Source of the DNA: an uncultured Burkholderiales bacterium
GTDB lineage: Bacteria; Pseudomonadota; Gammaproteobacteria; Burkholderiales; Burkholderiaceae_C
Assembly: GCA_937871935.1 (NCBI GenBank)
Contig: CALMQI010000196.1
Location: 1-38,742, forward strand
Direction: 5' to 3'
DNA: 38,742 nucleotides
Positions 7,548-15,568 of this stretch are shown piece after piece. Under the pieces are notes generated by a model, which was given only the letters and a program-made list of their open reading frames with translations, made no database searches and was not told the origin of the DNA. Each line of letters opens with the position of its first letter. The stretch's first letter is position 1. The translations under genes and the position numbers were made by a program.

Positions 7548-9215
7548 ATGCAGTCGGCCACGATCGACGTCGCGCAGCCCCCGCGTGCAACCGGGCAGCA
7601 GGTGAGCCACCTGAGGCAGATTCTGCTGTGGCCCCTGCGCCTGCTGGCGCTGCGGCGCGGCGACGAGGTGCAGCAGCGTCCCTGGGAGCTGCTGGCCGCC
7701 GGGTCCGAGGGTTCGCCCTGGCGGCGGGTGATCGACGAGTACACCGGCGACCCCGATCGATTTCACGAGCGTCACTACAACGAGTTCGTCACCTTCCTGC
7801 CGTTCGTGCAGCAGTTCCTCTACGGTGAGGGGCGCAGCCGGCACGGCGAAGCGTCCGGCTCGTCGATGCATGTGTTCCGTCGTGACGACGTGCGCGCCGT
7901 CCGGCTGCTGCCGCGTGCGGGTACGGCGACGATCACTCTCCAGGTGGTGCATGTCGACCTGTACTTCTTCGACGACGTCGACATCGTGCTGCTCAACGTG
8001 GAGGTGGCGGCCGACGACCTGTCGCTGCGCGAGGCGCAGGAGATCCTCTACCGGTTCGGCCGCGGTTACCCGTCGGGCTGGGATGCGACGGGCGAGCCAC
8101 TGCACAGCATGGCCGGCGTCGAGTGGCTGGACGCGCAGGGCCGGGTGCTGGCCGGCTCGGACGCGCAGGCCCGTGATGTGTTCCTGGCATTCGTTGGCGA
8201 ACACCGCGCACCGCGCATCGCCTCGCACTGGGCGTTCGTGCTGCGGCCGCTGGTGCCCGACCATTCGGAGCTCGAGGGCGCGCTGCGCTACCGGCAGATC
8301 GAGTACTACCGCATGCCGCTGATGGCCTACCTGGCGGTGGACGATCCGCAGGCGCTGACGCGCAGCGATTTCGTGCGCCTGGGCCTGGTCACCGGCGCCG
8401 GCGATGGCGCACTGCCCTTCAGCGAGCAGCACCTGGCCGACTTCGAGCAGCGTCATTGCTACGACCGTTTCTGGTCCGACACCGGCGCCGCGCCGCGTAC
8501 GCGATACCTGTGCTGCGGCCATGCGCTGGTGGTGGTGGGCGACGCCAGGGCCGAGTTCTTCCGCTGTCGCGATCGGGGTGTGCTGGCGCAGTTTCGCCAC
8601 CAGCACTTCATGTTGTTCCTGATCGCGCACTTCCAGAAGGCGGCGCTGCTGATGTTCTCCGACCGCCTGGTCGATGCGCTCAAGCGCCTGGACGTCGCCC
8701 GACCGGCCAGCGTGCGGCACTTCAAGCGCGCGATCCGCCACGCCTATGCAGGATTCCTGCGCTTCACCCATCGCTACTGGTTCCACGATGTGTCCGAGCA
8801 AGCCCAGGTGCGGGCCCTGTTTCACCTGTGCACCACGCACCTGGGCCTGAACGCGCTGCACGCCGAGGTGAAGGAACGCATGCACGACATGAACGCCTAC
8901 CTCGACGCCGACAGCCTGCGCCGCCAGGCCAATACGGTGGTTCGACTCACGGTGGTGACGATCTTCGGCCTGGTGGGCACGGTGACCACGGGCTTCCTCG
9001 GCATGAATCTGCTGGCGATGGCCGATCGTCCGCTGTTCGAGCGCCTGCTGGTCTTCGGGGTGGTCTTCGTGGCCACGGTGGCGTTGACGATCTACACGAT
9101 GGCCAAGTCGAAGCGACTGTCAGATTTTCTCGACGCGCTGTCGGATGAGCATCTGCCATGGCGTCGTCGCATCGGCGCGCTGCTGCGCGTATGGGCCAGT
9201 CCACGCGGCCACTGA
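7548..9215 (+). CDS. large CorA-like cation transporter family protein
   Basis: A 555-residue protein whose C-terminus has the CorA layout. A charged helical stalk (KERMHDMNAYLDADSLRRQ) leads into membrane segment 1 (about 466-490), which ends in the Gly-Met-Asn motif at 485-487. Membrane segment 2 (about 500-520) is followed by a basic cytoplasmic tail. GMN is the selectivity-loop signature of CorA Mg2+ channels. The N-terminal region of about 460 residues is far larger than the roughly 240 residues of classical CorA and is not otherwise recognised. It contains YFFDDVDIVLLNVEV and a Cys pair in YLCCGHALVVVGD. Transport of Mg2+ or another divalent cation is inferred. The stop is 5 bp from the stop of the convergent receiver-like gene. 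Confidence 0.72.
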   Translation: MQSATIDVAQPPRATGQQVSHLRQILLWPLRLLALRRGDEVQQRPWELLAAGSEGSPWRRVIDEYTGDPDRFHERHYNEFVTFLPFVQQFLYGEGRSRHGEASGSSMHVFRRDDVRAVRLLPRAGTATITLQVVHVDLYFFDDVDIVLLNVEVAADDLSLREAQEILYRFGRGYPSGWDATGEPLHSMAGVEWLDAQGRVLAGSDAQARDVFLAFVGEHRAPRIASHWAFVLRPLVPDHSELEGALRYRQIEYYRMPLMAYLAVDDPQALTRSDFVRLGLVTGAGDGALPFSEQHLADFEQRHCYDRFWSDTGAAPRTRYLCCGHALVVVGDARAEFFRCRDRGVLAQFRHQHFMLFLIAHFQKAALLMFSDRLVDALKRLDVARPASVRHFKRAIRHAYAGFLRFTHRYWFHDVSEQAQVRALFHLCTTHLGLNALHAEVKERMHDMNAYLDADSLRRQANTVVRLTVVTIFGLVGTVTTGFLGMNLLAMADRPLFERLLVFGVVFVATVALTIYTMAKSKRLSDFLDALSDEHLPWRRRIGALLRVWASPRGH

Positions 9216-9220
9216 GTCGG

Positions 9221-9919
9221 TCAGACCCGGCGTGAGTCCGACGGCAGCGCGACACCCCGTGTGTCGAGCGCGCGCGCCACGTTGCCGCGCGTGAGCGGCT
9301 TCAGCACCGTCTCGTCGCAGCCGGCGAGACCGGCGCGCACGCGGTCGATCGACGACAGCTGCTGCGCCACCAGCACCATCACCGACCGCGCGTCGCCCAG
9401 CTCGCGCACCAGCTCGCGCACCTGCTTGGCCAGCTCGATGCCGTCACCGTCGTCGTCGGTCCTCGTCGCGAAGTCGACGAAGACGGCCACGTACGGCCAC
9501 GGCGGTTCGGCGGCCGGCAGCGCCGCGCTGGAGGTCACCTGGAAACCGAAGCTCTCCAGCAGCTCACACAGCGGCTGACGCGAGGCGGCGTCGGCATCGA
9601 GCACCAGCACCTGTGGCACGTCATCGGCGTCGGCGCCGGGGGCGCCGCGGAAACGGTCGCGCCGCACCTGCGCGCGGCGGGCGGCACGCTGCGCAGCCCG
9701 CTCGGCATCGGGGTCGCCGAGCCAGGGCTCGGGTTGAACCTCGTCGTCGGACAGCACGAATTCCGAGTCGGTCTGCTCGACTGGCCTGTCAGGGGGCGGC
9801 GGCATCGTCACGTCGCGCAGCGACAGCACCACCGGCTCGGCCGCCGCGGGCGCAGCCGCTGGCGGCAGCGGTGCCCGGCGCCGCCGCGGCTTCGGGTCGT
9901 CGTCGTCGCGTTCGCTCAC
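9221..9919 (-). CDS. stand-alone degenerate receiver-domain protein
   Basis: A 232-residue protein. Residues 1-100 are low-complexity, acidic, then Pro/Ala-rich, and then charged, probably disordered. Residues 103-220 form a response-regulator-like receiver: VLVLDADAA gives the acidic pair D108/D110, VFVDF gives the phospho-acceptor position D149, and VLKPL gives K207. The conserved Thr/Ser after beta-4 is replaced by Val (VLVAQ, about 184). There is no DNA-binding or enzymatic output domain. The GTG start at 9919 has GAGG upstream. The gene follows the M20 amidohydrolase gene by 23 bp. It may work as a protein-interaction or phosphate-sink receiver; no cognate kinase is adjacent. Confidence 0.65.
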   Translation of the reverse strand: MSERDDDDPKPRRRRAPLPPAAAPAAAEPVVLSLRDVTMPPPPDRPVEQTDSEFVLSDDEVQPEPWLGDPDAERAAQRAARRAQVRRDRFRGAPGADADDVPQVLVLDADAASRQPLCELLESFGFQVTSSAALPAAEPPWPYVAVFVDFATRTDDDGDGIELAKQVRELVRELGDARSVMVLVAQQLSSIDRVRAGLAGCDETVLKPLTRGNVARALDTRGVALPSDSRRV

Positions 9920-9942
9920 GACAGTCGCACCTCGTCGCGGGA

Positions 9943-11136
9943 TCAGCCGCGCGCGGCGAGGTAAGTCTCGGCCACCCGCACCCAGTAGCTCGCGCCGGTG
10001 GGCAGCACGGCGTCGTTAAAGTCGTAGCCGGAGTTGTGCACCATGCAGCCGCCCTGCTCGCCCTCGCCGTTGCCGATCATGATGTAGCAGCCGGGCACCT
10101 TCTGCAGGAAGAAGGCGAAGTCCTCGCTGCCGGTGATGGGCTCGGGGTTGGCGATCAGGCCTTCGGGGCCAAGCCAGTCGCGCACCACCTGCTGGCAGAA
10201 CTCGGTCTGCTCCGGGTGGTTGTAGAGCACCGGGTAGCGGCGCTGGTAGTCCACCTCAGCGCTGGCGCCGTACACGGCAGCCTGGGTCTGCGCGATCTCG
10301 CTGATGCGGCGCTCCAGCAGGTCCTGCACGTCGGGGCGGAAGGCGCGCACCGACAGGCGCAGCTCGCATTCACCGGGGATCACGTTCGGCGCGTCGCCGG
10401 CGTGGATGGCGCCCACCGTGACCACACCCATCTCGAGCGGCGGCACGTTGCGCGACACGATCGTCTGCAGCGCCATCACGATGCTCGAGGCGGCGACGAT
10501 GGTGTCGATCGACGTGTGCGGCATCGCACCGTGGCTGCCCTTGCCGCGCACGGTGATGATCACGCTGTCGGAGCTGGCCATCGCGTGGCCGGGCACCGCG
10601 ACGAACTTGCCGGCCGGCCTGCCCGGCATGTTGTGCATGCCGAACATCGCGTCGCACGGGAACAGCTCCAGGAAGCCGTCGTCGAGCATCTTCTTGGCGC
10701 CGGCAAGGCCTTCCTCGGCGGGCTGGAACACGAGATGCAGGTGGCCGTCGAAGCGGCGCGTCGCGGCCAGGTGGCGGGCGGCGGCCAGCAGCATCGCGGT
10801 ATGGCCGTCGTGGCCGCATGCGTGCATCTTGCCGAACACCTTGCTCGCCCAGGGTTTGCCGCTGGTCTCGGCGATCGGCAGCGCGTCCATGTCGGCGCGC
10901 AGGCCGACGTGGCGGTTGGATGTGCCGACCCGCAATGTGCCGACGACGCCGGTGCCGCCGAGGCCGCGATGCACTTCGTAGCCCCAGCGTGCAAGCCGCT
11001 CGGCCACCAGGTCGGCGGTGGCGTGCTCCTGGTAGGCGAGTTCCGGATTCGAGTGGATCTGCCGCCGGATGGCGACCATCTCGTCTTCGTGCTGGCGGAT
11101 CTCCTCCAGCGCGGGCAGGGGCAGGGGGGCGTTCAT
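9943..11136 (-). CDS. M20 family amidohydrolase (hippurate hydrolase-like)
   Basis: A 397-residue cytoplasmic zinc peptidase/amidohydrolase of the M20D subfamily (hippurate, N-acyl or IAA-amino acid hydrolases). Metal-binding motifs are visible: RADMDALP, HACGHDGHTAML, QPAEEG with the catalytic/ligand Glu pair, and the C-terminal TGSEDFAFF. The dimerisation-domain segment GSHGAMPH is also present. Length matches the family. The reaction is hydrolysis of an N-acyl amino acid to a free acid and an amino acid; the precise substrate cannot be read from the sequence. It is the first gene of a two-gene unit with the receiver-like protein. Confidence 0.9.
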   Translation of the reverse strand: MNAPLPLPALEEIRQHEDEMVAIRRQIHSNPELAYQEHATADLVAERLARWGYEVHRGLGGTGVVGTLRVGTSNRHVGLRADMDALPIAETSGKPWASKVFGKMHACGHDGHTAMLLAAARHLAATRRFDGHLHLVFQPAEEGLAGAKKMLDDGFLELFPCDAMFGMHNMPGRPAGKFVAVPGHAMASSDSVIITVRGKGSHGAMPHTSIDTIVAASSIVMALQTIVSRNVPPLEMGVVTVGAIHAGDAPNVIPGECELRLSVRAFRPDVQDLLERRISEIAQTQAAVYGASAEVDYQRRYPVLYNHPEQTEFCQQVVRDWLGPEGLIANPEPITGSEDFAFFLQKVPGCYIMIGNGEGEQGGCMVHNSGYDFNDAVLPTGASYWVRVAETYLAARG

Positions 11137-11219
11137 GGCGGCTTCTCGTGGATGGAAGCCACCAGTGTGTCATGCCGGGCGTAGGCCCGGGCAGGCTGGC
11201 TTTCCCGTGGGTCGGGCGG

Positions 11220-11262
11220 GACGACGCGAGGCATGCCCCGATGGGGCCGCCAGCGCGTCGTC
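11220..11262. terminator. 43-bp palindrome downstream of thiolase
   Basis: Outer arms GACGACGCG (11220-11228) and CGCGTCGTC (11254-11262) are perfectly complementary. Inside, GGC/GCC pairs, and GCCCC-GAT-GGGGC (11235-11247) forms an inner hairpin. It begins 6 bp after the thiolase stop (minus strand) and could end that transcript, although no T run follows. It may also be a copy of a dispersed intergenic palindrome. Confidence 0.45.
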
Positions 11263-11267
11263 ACAAA

Positions 11268-12449
11268 TCAGCAGCGCTCGAAGATCGCCGCGATGCCCTG
11301 GCCGCCGCCGATGCACATGGTGACCAGCGCGTAGCGGCCCCCGACGCGCTGCAGTTCGTACAGCGCCTTGGTGGTGATGATCGCGCCGGTGGCGCCGATC
11401 GGGTGGCCCAGCGAGATGCCCGAGCCGTTGGGGTTGACCTTGGCCGGGTCGAGGCCGAGCTCCTTGACGACAGCGCAGGCCTGTGCCGCGAAGGCCTCGT
11501 TGCTCTCGATCACGTCGAGGTCCTTCACCGACAGGCCGGTGCGCTCGAGCACCTTGCGCGTGGCCGGCACCGGGCCGATGCCCATGATCGTCGGCTCGAC
11601 GCCGGCGTGCGCGTAGCCGACCAGCCGCGCCAGCGGCTTGAGGCCCTGCGCCTTGACGGCCTCGCCGCTGGCCAGCACCACGGCGCCCGCGCCGTCGTTG
11701 ATGCCCGAGGCGTTGCCGGCGGTGACCAGGCCTTCCTTCTTGAAGGCCGGCTTCATCTTGGCCAGCGTGTCGACGGTGGTGTCGGCCTTCACGTGCTCGT
11801 CGGTGTCGAAGGCGACATCGCCCTTGCGCGTCTTGATCATCACCGCAACGATCTGCTCCTTGAAGCGGCCGGCGGCAATCGCCGCGGCGGCGCGGCGGTG
11901 GCTCTCGGCCGACAGCTCGTCCATCTGCTGACGGCTGATGCCGAACTGCTCGGCCACGTTCTCGGCCGTGATGCCCATGTGGATCTTGTGGAACGGGTCG
12001 TGCAGCGCGCCGACCATCATGTCGAGCACCTGCGCGTCGCCCATGCGCGCGCCGAAGCGGGCGCTGGGCATGATGTACGCGCCGCGCGACATGCATTCGG
12101 CACCGGCGCCGATGGCGACTTCGCAGTCACCCAGCAGGATCGCCTGCGACGACGAGATGATGGCCTGCAGGCCGGAGCCGCACAGGCGGTTCACGTTGAA
12201 GGCCGGCGTTTCCTTGGGCAGCCCGGCGTTGATGGCGGCGACGCGGCTCAGGTACACGTCGCGTGGCTCGGTCGGGATCACCGTGCCCATGCTGAGATGG
12301 CCCACTTTGTCGGCCGCCGCGCCGCTGCGCGCCAGCGCCGTCTTCACCGCTAGCGTGGCCAGGTCGGCCAGCGGGGTGTCCTTCAGCGTGCCGTTGAAGG
12401 TGCCGATCGCCGTGCGCGCCGCGCCGACGACGAATACGTCTCGTGCCAT
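11268..12449 (-). CDS. acetyl-CoA C-acyltransferase (thiolase)
   Basis: A 393-residue thiolase of the acetyl-CoA acetyltransferase type. The acyl-accepting Cys is C90 in NRLCGSGLQAI, the catalytic His is H349 in GHPIGATGA, and the proton-relay Cys is C379 in CIGGGQGIA. The NEAF motif (SNEAFAAQ) is also present. The start at 12449 (MARDVFVV) follows a good AGGAGA; the frame remains open to 12515, but that extension has no support. Condensation of two acetyl-CoA or thiolysis of 3-ketoacyl-CoA are both possible, so phaA/atoB/fadA-type naming is not decided. It appears to be monocistronic, between hairpins at 11220-11262 and 12518-12549. Confidence 0.92.
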   Translation of the reverse strand: MARDVFVVGAARTAIGTFNGTLKDTPLADLATLAVKTALARSGAAADKVGHLSMGTVIPTEPRDVYLSRVAAINAGLPKETPAFNVNRLCGSGLQAIISSSQAILLGDCEVAIGAGAECMSRGAYIMPSARFGARMGDAQVLDMMVGALHDPFHKIHMGITAENVAEQFGISRQQMDELSAESHRRAAAAIAAGRFKEQIVAVMIKTRKGDVAFDTDEHVKADTTVDTLAKMKPAFKKEGLVTAGNASGINDGAGAVVLASGEAVKAQGLKPLARLVGYAHAGVEPTIMGIGPVPATRKVLERTGLSVKDLDVIESNEAFAAQACAVVKELGLDPAKVNPNGSGISLGHPIGATGAIITTKALYELQRVGGRYALVTMCIGGGQGIAAIFERC

Positions 12450-12517
12450 GGGTGTCTCCTCGTATGAGGCGGCCAGCATAGGTCCGGCAGGTAACGTCTG
12501 GCTGACAAAGGTCAATG

Positions 12518-12549
12518 GGCCCGCCGGCCGCTCGGGTTACCGGCGGGCC
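12518..12549 (-). terminator. hairpin downstream of diheme oxidoreductase
   Basis: GGCCCGCCGG (12518-12527) and CCGGCGGGCC (12540-12549) form a perfect 10-bp stem with a 12-nt loop. It starts 22 bp after the stop of the diheme lipoprotein gene, read on the minus strand, and is followed by a short T-containing stretch (ATTGACCTTTG). It is a plausible terminator that also separates this gene from the thiolase. Confidence 0.55.
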
Positions 12550-12571
12550 GTGCGGGCGGCACGCGCCGGCC

Positions 12572-14080
12572 CTACAGCGAGCGCAGGAAGTTCAGCATGT
12601 CCTGTTGCTGGCTGTCGGGTAGCGCGAAGAAGCGCCGCGTCACGGCATTGGCCTCCGAGCCCGAGCTGCTGTGCGCGGCGATCGCCGAGCGCAGGTTGTC
12701 GGCCCGGCCGTCATGCAGGAAGAACAGCCTCTGGCCCAACCCCCACAGCGGCGCGGTGCGCCACTCGCGTCCGCCGGCCTGGCCCTGCTGGATGCCGTCG
12801 GCCAGGCCGGCGCCCATGTTGTGCAGCAGCAGGTCGGAGTACAGGTTGACGGCCTTGCCGCTCATCGCCGGCAGCGAGGTCTTGGCATAGGTGTTCAGCG
12901 TCGGCGTATGGCACAACGCGCAGCCGGTGTCGGCGAAGAGCTTGCTGCCATTGTCGATCGAGGCCGGTGTCGCGCCGGCGACCTGGTTCGATGGCTTGGG
13001 TGGCGCCAGCAGGCGCATGAACAGCGTGAACTTCTCGATCGAGCTCAGCCCGTCGATGGCGGCGTGTTCGCCGCTGGCAGAGAAGTCGGCTTCGCTGTTG
13101 GGCGACGCGGCTAGATCGCAACCCTCGGACTCGTCGCGCTCGGTCGGGAACGCCAGATTGGTGATGCCCATCTCGACGTTGTAGGCCTCGCCGGAGAAGA
13201 TCAGCAGCGACTTGTTCTGCGCCTTGTGGCCGAAGCGGCCGATCGTGCCGTCGTTGCCGTTGCGGTTGGGCTGGCCGGAGATCGAGTTGCCCGTCAGCAG
13301 CACGTTGGGTCGCCCGCCGATGCCCAGCGCCTGCTTGGCGGCGGCCTGCCGCGCCTGGTTCTTCAGGATCTCGGCGTCGGGGATGCTCTCGATCAGGCCG
13401 GCACCGAACACCGGCGTCGGGATGCGGAAGACGACGTTGTTGCGGCGCAGCTCCGCGGCGAAGTCGGGCTGCAGGATGTTGCAGCCCTCGGCACCGACGC
13501 GACCCGACACCGTGAACAGGCCGTGCACGCCGCCGTCGGGCGAGCCGTCGGGGTTGCGCACGAAGCGGGCCTCGCGCGCGGGCCCGTCGGCGGTGATGAA
13601 CAACGGCAGCTTGTTGGCGGAATTGGCCATGGCCATCTGCGGATTGACCTTCGGACTGGTTCCGCCGATGGCCGGCTGCGAGTGGCAGCCGCCGCAGCTG
13701 TCGAGATTGAACGTGGGGCCGAGCCCCTCGTCGGGCTCCTCGGCCTCCTCGAAGTCGGCCTTGCCGACGTTGAACGCGTGCATCTGTTTGGCGTCGAGCC
13801 CGTCCAGCGGCCCGCCGGCATCGCCAGTGGTCGTGCGCGGCCCCGGGTCCCTGGCTCGGGACGCGGGCGGCGTCAAGGTCGTCGCGTTCGAGGTTTCGCG
13901 ATCCCGATTGCCGCCGAGTGCCGCGACGGTCTCGCGCACCTGCGCGGCGTTGCTGGCCGCGTCGATCGCTGCGGGGCGTTGCTGCGCGGCGGCATCGGCG
14001 GCCGCACTCTCGCTGTCGGTCCCGCCATTGCAGGCCAGCAAGAGGCTGGCTGCGCCGAAGACCATGGCGTGATGTTTCAT
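12572..14080 (-). CDS. diheme c-type lipoprotein oxidoreductase (DUF1111/DHOR-like)
   Basis: A 502-residue predicted lipoprotein (LLLAC, Cys17) with a low-complexity linker to about residue 90 followed by a di-heme oxidoreductase domain. Heme motifs are CGGCH at 129-133 and CALCH at 387-391. The distal FFLHDGRADNLRSAI motif is characteristic of the DUF1111/'thiol oxidoreductase' group related to bacterial diheme peroxidases. AAGGAG lies just upstream of the ATG at 14080. It acts at the periplasmic side of a membrane; the substrate in this family is largely unknown, with peroxide or metal-linked redox roles suggested. A hairpin follows the gene. The divergent gene across a 346-bp gap is the MetE-C-like methyltransferase. 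Confidence 0.85.
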   Translation of the reverse strand: MKHHAMVFGAASLLLACNGGTDSESAAADAAAQQRPAAIDAASNAAQVRETVAALGGNRDRETSNATTLTPPASRARDPGPRTTTGDAGGPLDGLDAKQMHAFNVGKADFEEAEEPDEGLGPTFNLDSCGGCHSQPAIGGTSPKVNPQMAMANSANKLPLFITADGPAREARFVRNPDGSPDGGVHGLFTVSGRVGAEGCNILQPDFAAELRRNNVVFRIPTPVFGAGLIESIPDAEILKNQARQAAAKQALGIGGRPNVLLTGNSISGQPNRNGNDGTIGRFGHKAQNKSLLIFSGEAYNVEMGITNLAFPTERDESEGCDLAASPNSEADFSASGEHAAIDGLSSIEKFTLFMRLLAPPKPSNQVAGATPASIDNGSKLFADTGCALCHTPTLNTYAKTSLPAMSGKAVNLYSDLLLHNMGAGLADGIQQGQAGGREWRTAPLWGLGQRLFFLHDGRADNLRSAIAAHSSSGSEANAVTRRFFALPDSQQQDMLNFLRSL

Positions 14081-14426
14081 GTCTGCCGCTCCTTCTCGGA
14101 CTGACGCCGAGTGGGGGCGGACGCTACGCTCGTGCGCCGACGACGCAATGGTCGTTCCCGGATGAGTTCAACAGGAAGTAAGTGGGCGGCGGCTCCAGAT
14201 GCTTCGCCAGCCGGGCCGCGTTCGCAGCCGACCGGGCTCTACGTGAGTGCATATGTGCAGATCGAGCCCTTACAAAGCGTCATCGATGACTCCGGAGCGC
14301 AACGTGTTCGTGCAATGCGCAGCGGTGACGGCACGGTGCCCAGCCCGACGCGTCGCCGGCGGCCTTGCGCAGTCGCGTCGCCGGTTGGGGCAAGATGGCG
14401 CTCCTAGCAAAGAAGCTGAAAGCCGA
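14081..14426. promoter_or_regulatory. 346-bp divergent intergenic region
   Basis: No gene is supported in this stretch. It separates the divergent diheme oxidoreductase and MetE-C-like genes, so it must hold both promoters. I see a perfect 12-bp palindrome, GTCATCGATGAC (14279-14290), next to a locally AT-richer patch (14241-14280). A weak minus-strand promoter-like pair, TTGTAA (14275-14270) and TATGCA (14253-14248) with a 16-bp spacer, points toward the oxidoreductase. The + frame of the methyltransferase stays open up to 14247, but codon content and homology start at 14427. Confidence 0.4.
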
Positions 14427-15554
14427 ATGCCCATGCCTCCACCCCCGTATCGCGCCGACCAGGTCGGCAGCCTGCTGCGGCCGGAGTCGCTGGCAGCGGC
14501 CCGCGCCGCCTTCAAGCGCGCTGAAGTGGATGCCGCCACGTTGCGGGCAGCCGAGGACGTTGCGGTGCGCGAGGCCGTGCGCCGGCAGGAAACGATCGGC
14601 CTGCAGGCAGTGACCGACGGCGAGTTCCGGCGCGACTGGTGGCATCTGGATTTCCTGTCGCAACTCGACGGCGTACAGCTGAAGTCGAACGAGGGCGAGA
14701 AGTTCAAGATCGCCGGGCAGGAGCAGCCGCCTATCACCGCCGTGACCGGCCGCATCGGCTGCTCGCGGCCGATGATGGTCGACGACTTCGCCTTCCTGAA
14801 GTCGGTGACGTCACGCACGCCGAAGATGACGATCCCGTCGCCTTCGATGCTGCATCTGCGCGGCGGTCGCGCGTCGATCTCGACGGCGGTGTACCCCGAA
14901 CTCGACGCGTTCTGGGACGACGTGGCCGCGGCCTATCGGCAGGCCATCGCCCACCTGGGCGCCGCAGGCTGCCGCTACCTGCAACTCGACGACATCACGT
15001 TCGCCTATCTGTGCGACCCGAAGATCCGGCAGAACTGCGTGAACAACGGCGACGACCCCGATGCGTTGCCGCAGCGGTATGCGGCGACCATCAATGCCGC
15101 GCTGCGCGACAAGCCGGCCGACATGACGGTGACGATCCACACCTGCCGCGGCAACTTCAAGAGCGCCTGGGTCGCCGAAGGCGGCTACGAACCTGTGGTC
15201 GAGGCGATGTTCTCGACCGACGTCGACGGCTACTTCATGGAGTTCGACAGCTCGCGTGCCGGCGGCTTCGAGCCGCTGCGCGCGCTGCCCCGGGGCAAGA
15301 AGGTGGTCCTCGGCCTCGTCACCACCAAGGTCGGCGAACTCGAGAGCAAGGACGATCTCAAGCGCCGCATCGACGCGGCCGCGAAGTTCGTGCCGCTGGA
15401 CAGCCTGTGCCTGTCGCCGCAGTGCGGCTTCTCGAGCACGCACCACGGCAACGCGCTGTCGGTGGACGACCAGTGGCGCAAGCTGGAGCGGGTGGTGGAA
15501 GTCGCGCGTGAGGTGTGGGGCGATGCGCACCGCTCGATCGACGCGCCGAGATAA
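14427..15554 (+). CDS. MetE C-terminal-like cobalamin-independent methyltransferase
   Basis: A 375-residue stand-alone protein resembling the C-terminal catalytic barrel of cobalamin-independent methionine synthase (YxjG-type). All four zinc ligands expected for MetE are present: H238 and C240 in TIHTCRGN, E272 in YFMEFDSS, and C333 in LSPQCGFSS. The N-terminal signature is DQVGSLLRPESL, followed by TDGEFRRDWWHLDF. The ATG at 14427 fits family proteins; a second ATG is at 14433. It probably transfers a methyl group to homocysteine or a related thiol, but these short homologues often use donors other than folyl-triglutamate. It ends 14 bp from the convergent transglutaminase gene. Confidence 0.82.
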   Translation: MPMPPPPYRADQVGSLLRPESLAAARAAFKRAEVDAATLRAAEDVAVREAVRRQETIGLQAVTDGEFRRDWWHLDFLSQLDGVQLKSNEGEKFKIAGQEQPPITAVTGRIGCSRPMMVDDFAFLKSVTSRTPKMTIPSPSMLHLRGGRASISTAVYPELDAFWDDVAAAYRQAIAHLGAAGCRYLQLDDITFAYLCDPKIRQNCVNNGDDPDALPQRYAATINAALRDKPADMTVTIHTCRGNFKSAWVAEGGYEPVVEAMFSTDVDGYFMEFDSSRAGGFEPLRALPRGKKVVLGLVTTKVGELESKDDLKRRIDAAAKFVPLDSLCLSPQCGFSSTHHGNALSVDDQWRKLERVVEVAREVWGDAHRSIDAPR

Positions 15555-15568
15555 GGTGCCAATCGGGC

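Noticed and set aside
14247..14426. N-terminal extension of the MetE-C-like protein
   Set aside because: The extension has several rare features (Cys/Arg-rich, no family match) and the conserved start DQVGSLLRPE lies just after 14427.
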